Assembly (NCBI RefSeq): GCF_022818495.1
Contig: NZ_CP089291.1
Location: 372,001-436,000 of the forward strand
Source of the DNA: Fodinisporobacter ferrooxydans
GTDB taxonomy: Bacteria > Bacillota > Bacilli > Tumebacillales > MYW30-H2
Direction: 5' to 3'
Length of the DNA: 64,000 nt
The stretch's first letter is position 1. Each line of letters begins with the position of its first letter. Below are positions 62,529 through 64,000 of the stretch, piece after piece. The notes below the pieces were generated by a model, which was not told the DNA's origin, made no database searches, and was given only the letters and a program-made list of their open reading frames with translations. Made by a program: the position numbers and the translations under genes.

Positions 62529-63947
62529 TTATTTTGCTAAAAGTTCCAAACCAGCAATTCCGGGACGAGTCATTTCATATGGATCTAGAATCAGATCCAA
62601 TTCCTCTTTCGTCAAAACATTTTGATGAAGACAAATATCTCGCACCGATTGTTCGGTCAAAATTGCTTCTATGGCGATTCGTGCGGTTGTCTCATACCCC
62701 AAGTGTGGATTTACGGCAGTAATGACACCGACACTTTTTTCGACATTTTCTTTGAGCCGTTCTTCATTTGCTTCAATGCCCGTTAGACAATATTCCGTGA
62801 AGACGCGGAAAGCGTTCGTCATGATCTGAATCGATTGCAGCAAGTTAAAGACCAGCACCGGCTCCATAACATTCAACTCTAACTGCCCTGCTTCTGATGC
62901 CAAGCTAATGGTTTGATCATTTCCAATAACCTGAAAGGCCACTTGATTTATCACTTCAGCCATGACAGGATTTACTTTTCCCGGCATAATCGATGACCCT
63001 GGCTGTCGTGGCGGCAAAAAGATTTCTCCTAATCCGACGCGGGGGCCGGAAGCCATAAGTCGCAAGTCGTTGGCAATTTTAGACATATTAATCATGCATA
63101 CTTTTAAAGCAGCAGAAACTTCTGTATATGAATCTGTATTTTGAGTCCCGTCAACGAGATGCTCTGCACCTGCCAATGGAAGTCCGCAGATTTCCGCCAG
63201 CGCTTTCACCGCAAAATCAATGTATTGTGGATCTGCATTCAAACCTGTCCCAACTGCCGTGGCTCCTATGTTCACTTCGTATAGGGAAGCTTTAGAATGC
63301 TGAATCCTTTGAATGTCGCGTTTCACAACACGGCGATATGCTTCGAATTCTTGACCAAGCCGGATCGGGACAGCATCCTGCAAGTGTGTCCGGCCCATTT
63401 TAATGATCGGATCAAACTGCTTCGCTTTCTCAACCAGCACATCATGCATTCGCTCCATCACAGCAAGCAACAACTTGAGTTCACTCAATACGGCAATATG
63501 AACAGCAGTTGGAAACGTATCATTTGTCGATTGTGACATATTTACATGCGTATTGGGACTCAATACATGATAATTTCCCTTTTCTTCCAAAAGTAGTTCA
63601 AGCGCCCGATTCGCGATGACTTCATTCGTATTCATGTTAATGGATGTTCCAGCTCCACCTTGAATCGGATCAACGAGAAACTGTTCATCCCATTTTCCAT
63701 CTATAATTTCATCGGCTGCTGTGATGATGGCTTCGCCCAAACGAAAACTTAATCGATTTATTTTCATATTAGCCATTGCAGCAGACTTTTTGACCATTGC
63801 CATAGCCCTGATGAGAGCTGGATGGAGCCGGAACCCTGTAATTGGAAAGTTTTCAACTGCACGCAATGTTTGTATGCCATAGTAGGCATTTAGCGGGACT
63901 TCCTTTTCTCCAAGAAAATCTTTTTCCAAACGAGTTTGCTTCATCAT
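62529..63947 (-). CDS. aspA: aspartate ammonia-lyase
   Basis: 472 residues. The fumarase/aspartase signature GSSIMPGKVNP is intact, as are QSTNDTFPT, GRTHLQDAVP and GTGLNADPQY. Motif variants (DPIQGGAGTSINMN, ASEAGQLELNVMEPV) place it with aspartases and not class II fumarases. It splits L-aspartate to fumarate and ammonia in the cytoplasm. On the minus strand, 55 bp before pdxS, likely in one operon. It may drain aspartate made by the neighbouring catabolic genes or by the isoaspartyl dipeptidase at the other end of the window. Confidence 0.93.
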   Translation of the reverse strand: MMKQTRLEKDFLGEKEVPLNAYYGIQTLRAVENFPITGFRLHPALIRAMAMVKKSAAMANMKINRLSFRLGEAIITAADEIIDGKWDEQFLVDPIQGGAGTSINMNTNEVIANRALELLLEEKGNYHVLSPNTHVNMSQSTNDTFPTAVHIAVLSELKLLLAVMERMHDVLVEKAKQFDPIIKMGRTHLQDAVPIRLGQEFEAYRRVVKRDIQRIQHSKASLYEVNIGATAVGTGLNADPQYIDFAVKALAEICGLPLAGAEHLVDGTQNTDSYTEVSAALKVCMINMSKIANDLRLMASGPRVGLGEIFLPPRQPGSSIMPGKVNPVMAEVINQVAFQVIGNDQTISLASEAGQLELNVMEPVLVFNLLQSIQIMTNAFRVFTEYCLTGIEANEERLKENVEKSVGVITAVNPHLGYETTARIAIEAILTEQSVRDICLHQNVLTKEELDLILDPYEMTRPGIAGLELLAK

Positions 63948-64000
63948 GCTGTTAACCTTCTTTCAACTATAAATGCCTCCCACTGAGATGAAATCTGCTT

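Overview
The window reads as chromosome of a Gram-positive, endospore-forming member of the Bacilli. The evidence is a SpoVAF-type germination protein, strong GGAGG ribosome binding sites, frequent GTG and TTG starts, an SLH-anchored surface protein, CcpA-type control and PTS genes. Composition and gene content would fit an Alicyclobacillaceae-like thermo- or acid-tolerant bacillus, but that placement is inference. No rRNA, tRNA, CRISPR array, prophage or intact insertion sequence was seen.

Region 1 (1-22 kb) is mainly cell envelope. It holds the start of an isoaspartyl dipeptidase gene, spoVAF, and a three-gene operon (O-antigen-ligase-like polymerase, FG-GAP-type membrane protein, lipoprotein). 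An SLH/Ig-like/TIM-barrel surface protein, a split pair of dynamin-like GTPases and a His/Tyr/Pro-rich PYG-repeat protein follow. Then come a polysaccharide deacetylase fused to a YkoP-like domain, two UgtP/MGDG-synthase-like glycosyltransferases flanking a two-component system, an aspartoacylase-like hydrolase and a small secreted protein.

Region 2 (22-30.5 kb) is housekeeping: MetH, a fructokinase-type sugar kinase, a PepF-type oligopeptidase, a gamma-carbonic-anhydrase-like protein and a YkuK-type RNase H fold protein.

Region 3 (30.5-43.3 kb) is a minus-strand sugar-alcohol block. An ABC importer (binding protein and two permeases, no ATPase), two polyol dehydrogenases and xylulokinase convert imported polyol through ketose to xylulose 5-phosphate. 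A second operon couples an ABC-type binding lipoprotein to MtlR and the mannitol PTS EIICB. A 153-bp mobile-looking repeat with target duplication sits directly before that second operon, and a second copy sits before the deacetylase gene. A CcpA-type cre overlaps the -10 of the promoter at the head of the block.

Region 4 (43-49.4 kb) holds a CDGSH iron-sulphur protein with a structured 5' leader, a HepT/MntA toxin-antitoxin pair, an MFS transporter, several very small genes and a 2-oxoacid:ferredoxin oxidoreductase (KorAB).

Region 5 (49.4-64 kb) is a catabolic island with gene decay. It has an SDR remnant, a PucR-family regulator lacking its DNA-binding half, a metal-ligand-less M24 (ectoine hydrolase/creatinase-like) hydrolase and an M20 amidohydrolase. 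It also has EtfAB, a sarcosine-oxidase-like FAD enzyme, a DgcB-like membrane Fe-S protein, a TRAP binding protein without signal peptide, an EmrE-type transporter, PdxS without PdxT, and aspartase. Two promoter regions in this island, 6 kb apart, share a conserved block, which suggests one regulon: oxidation of an amino-acid-like or N-methylated osmolyte, with electrons passing FAD enzyme -> ETF -> membrane Fe-S protein -> quinone.
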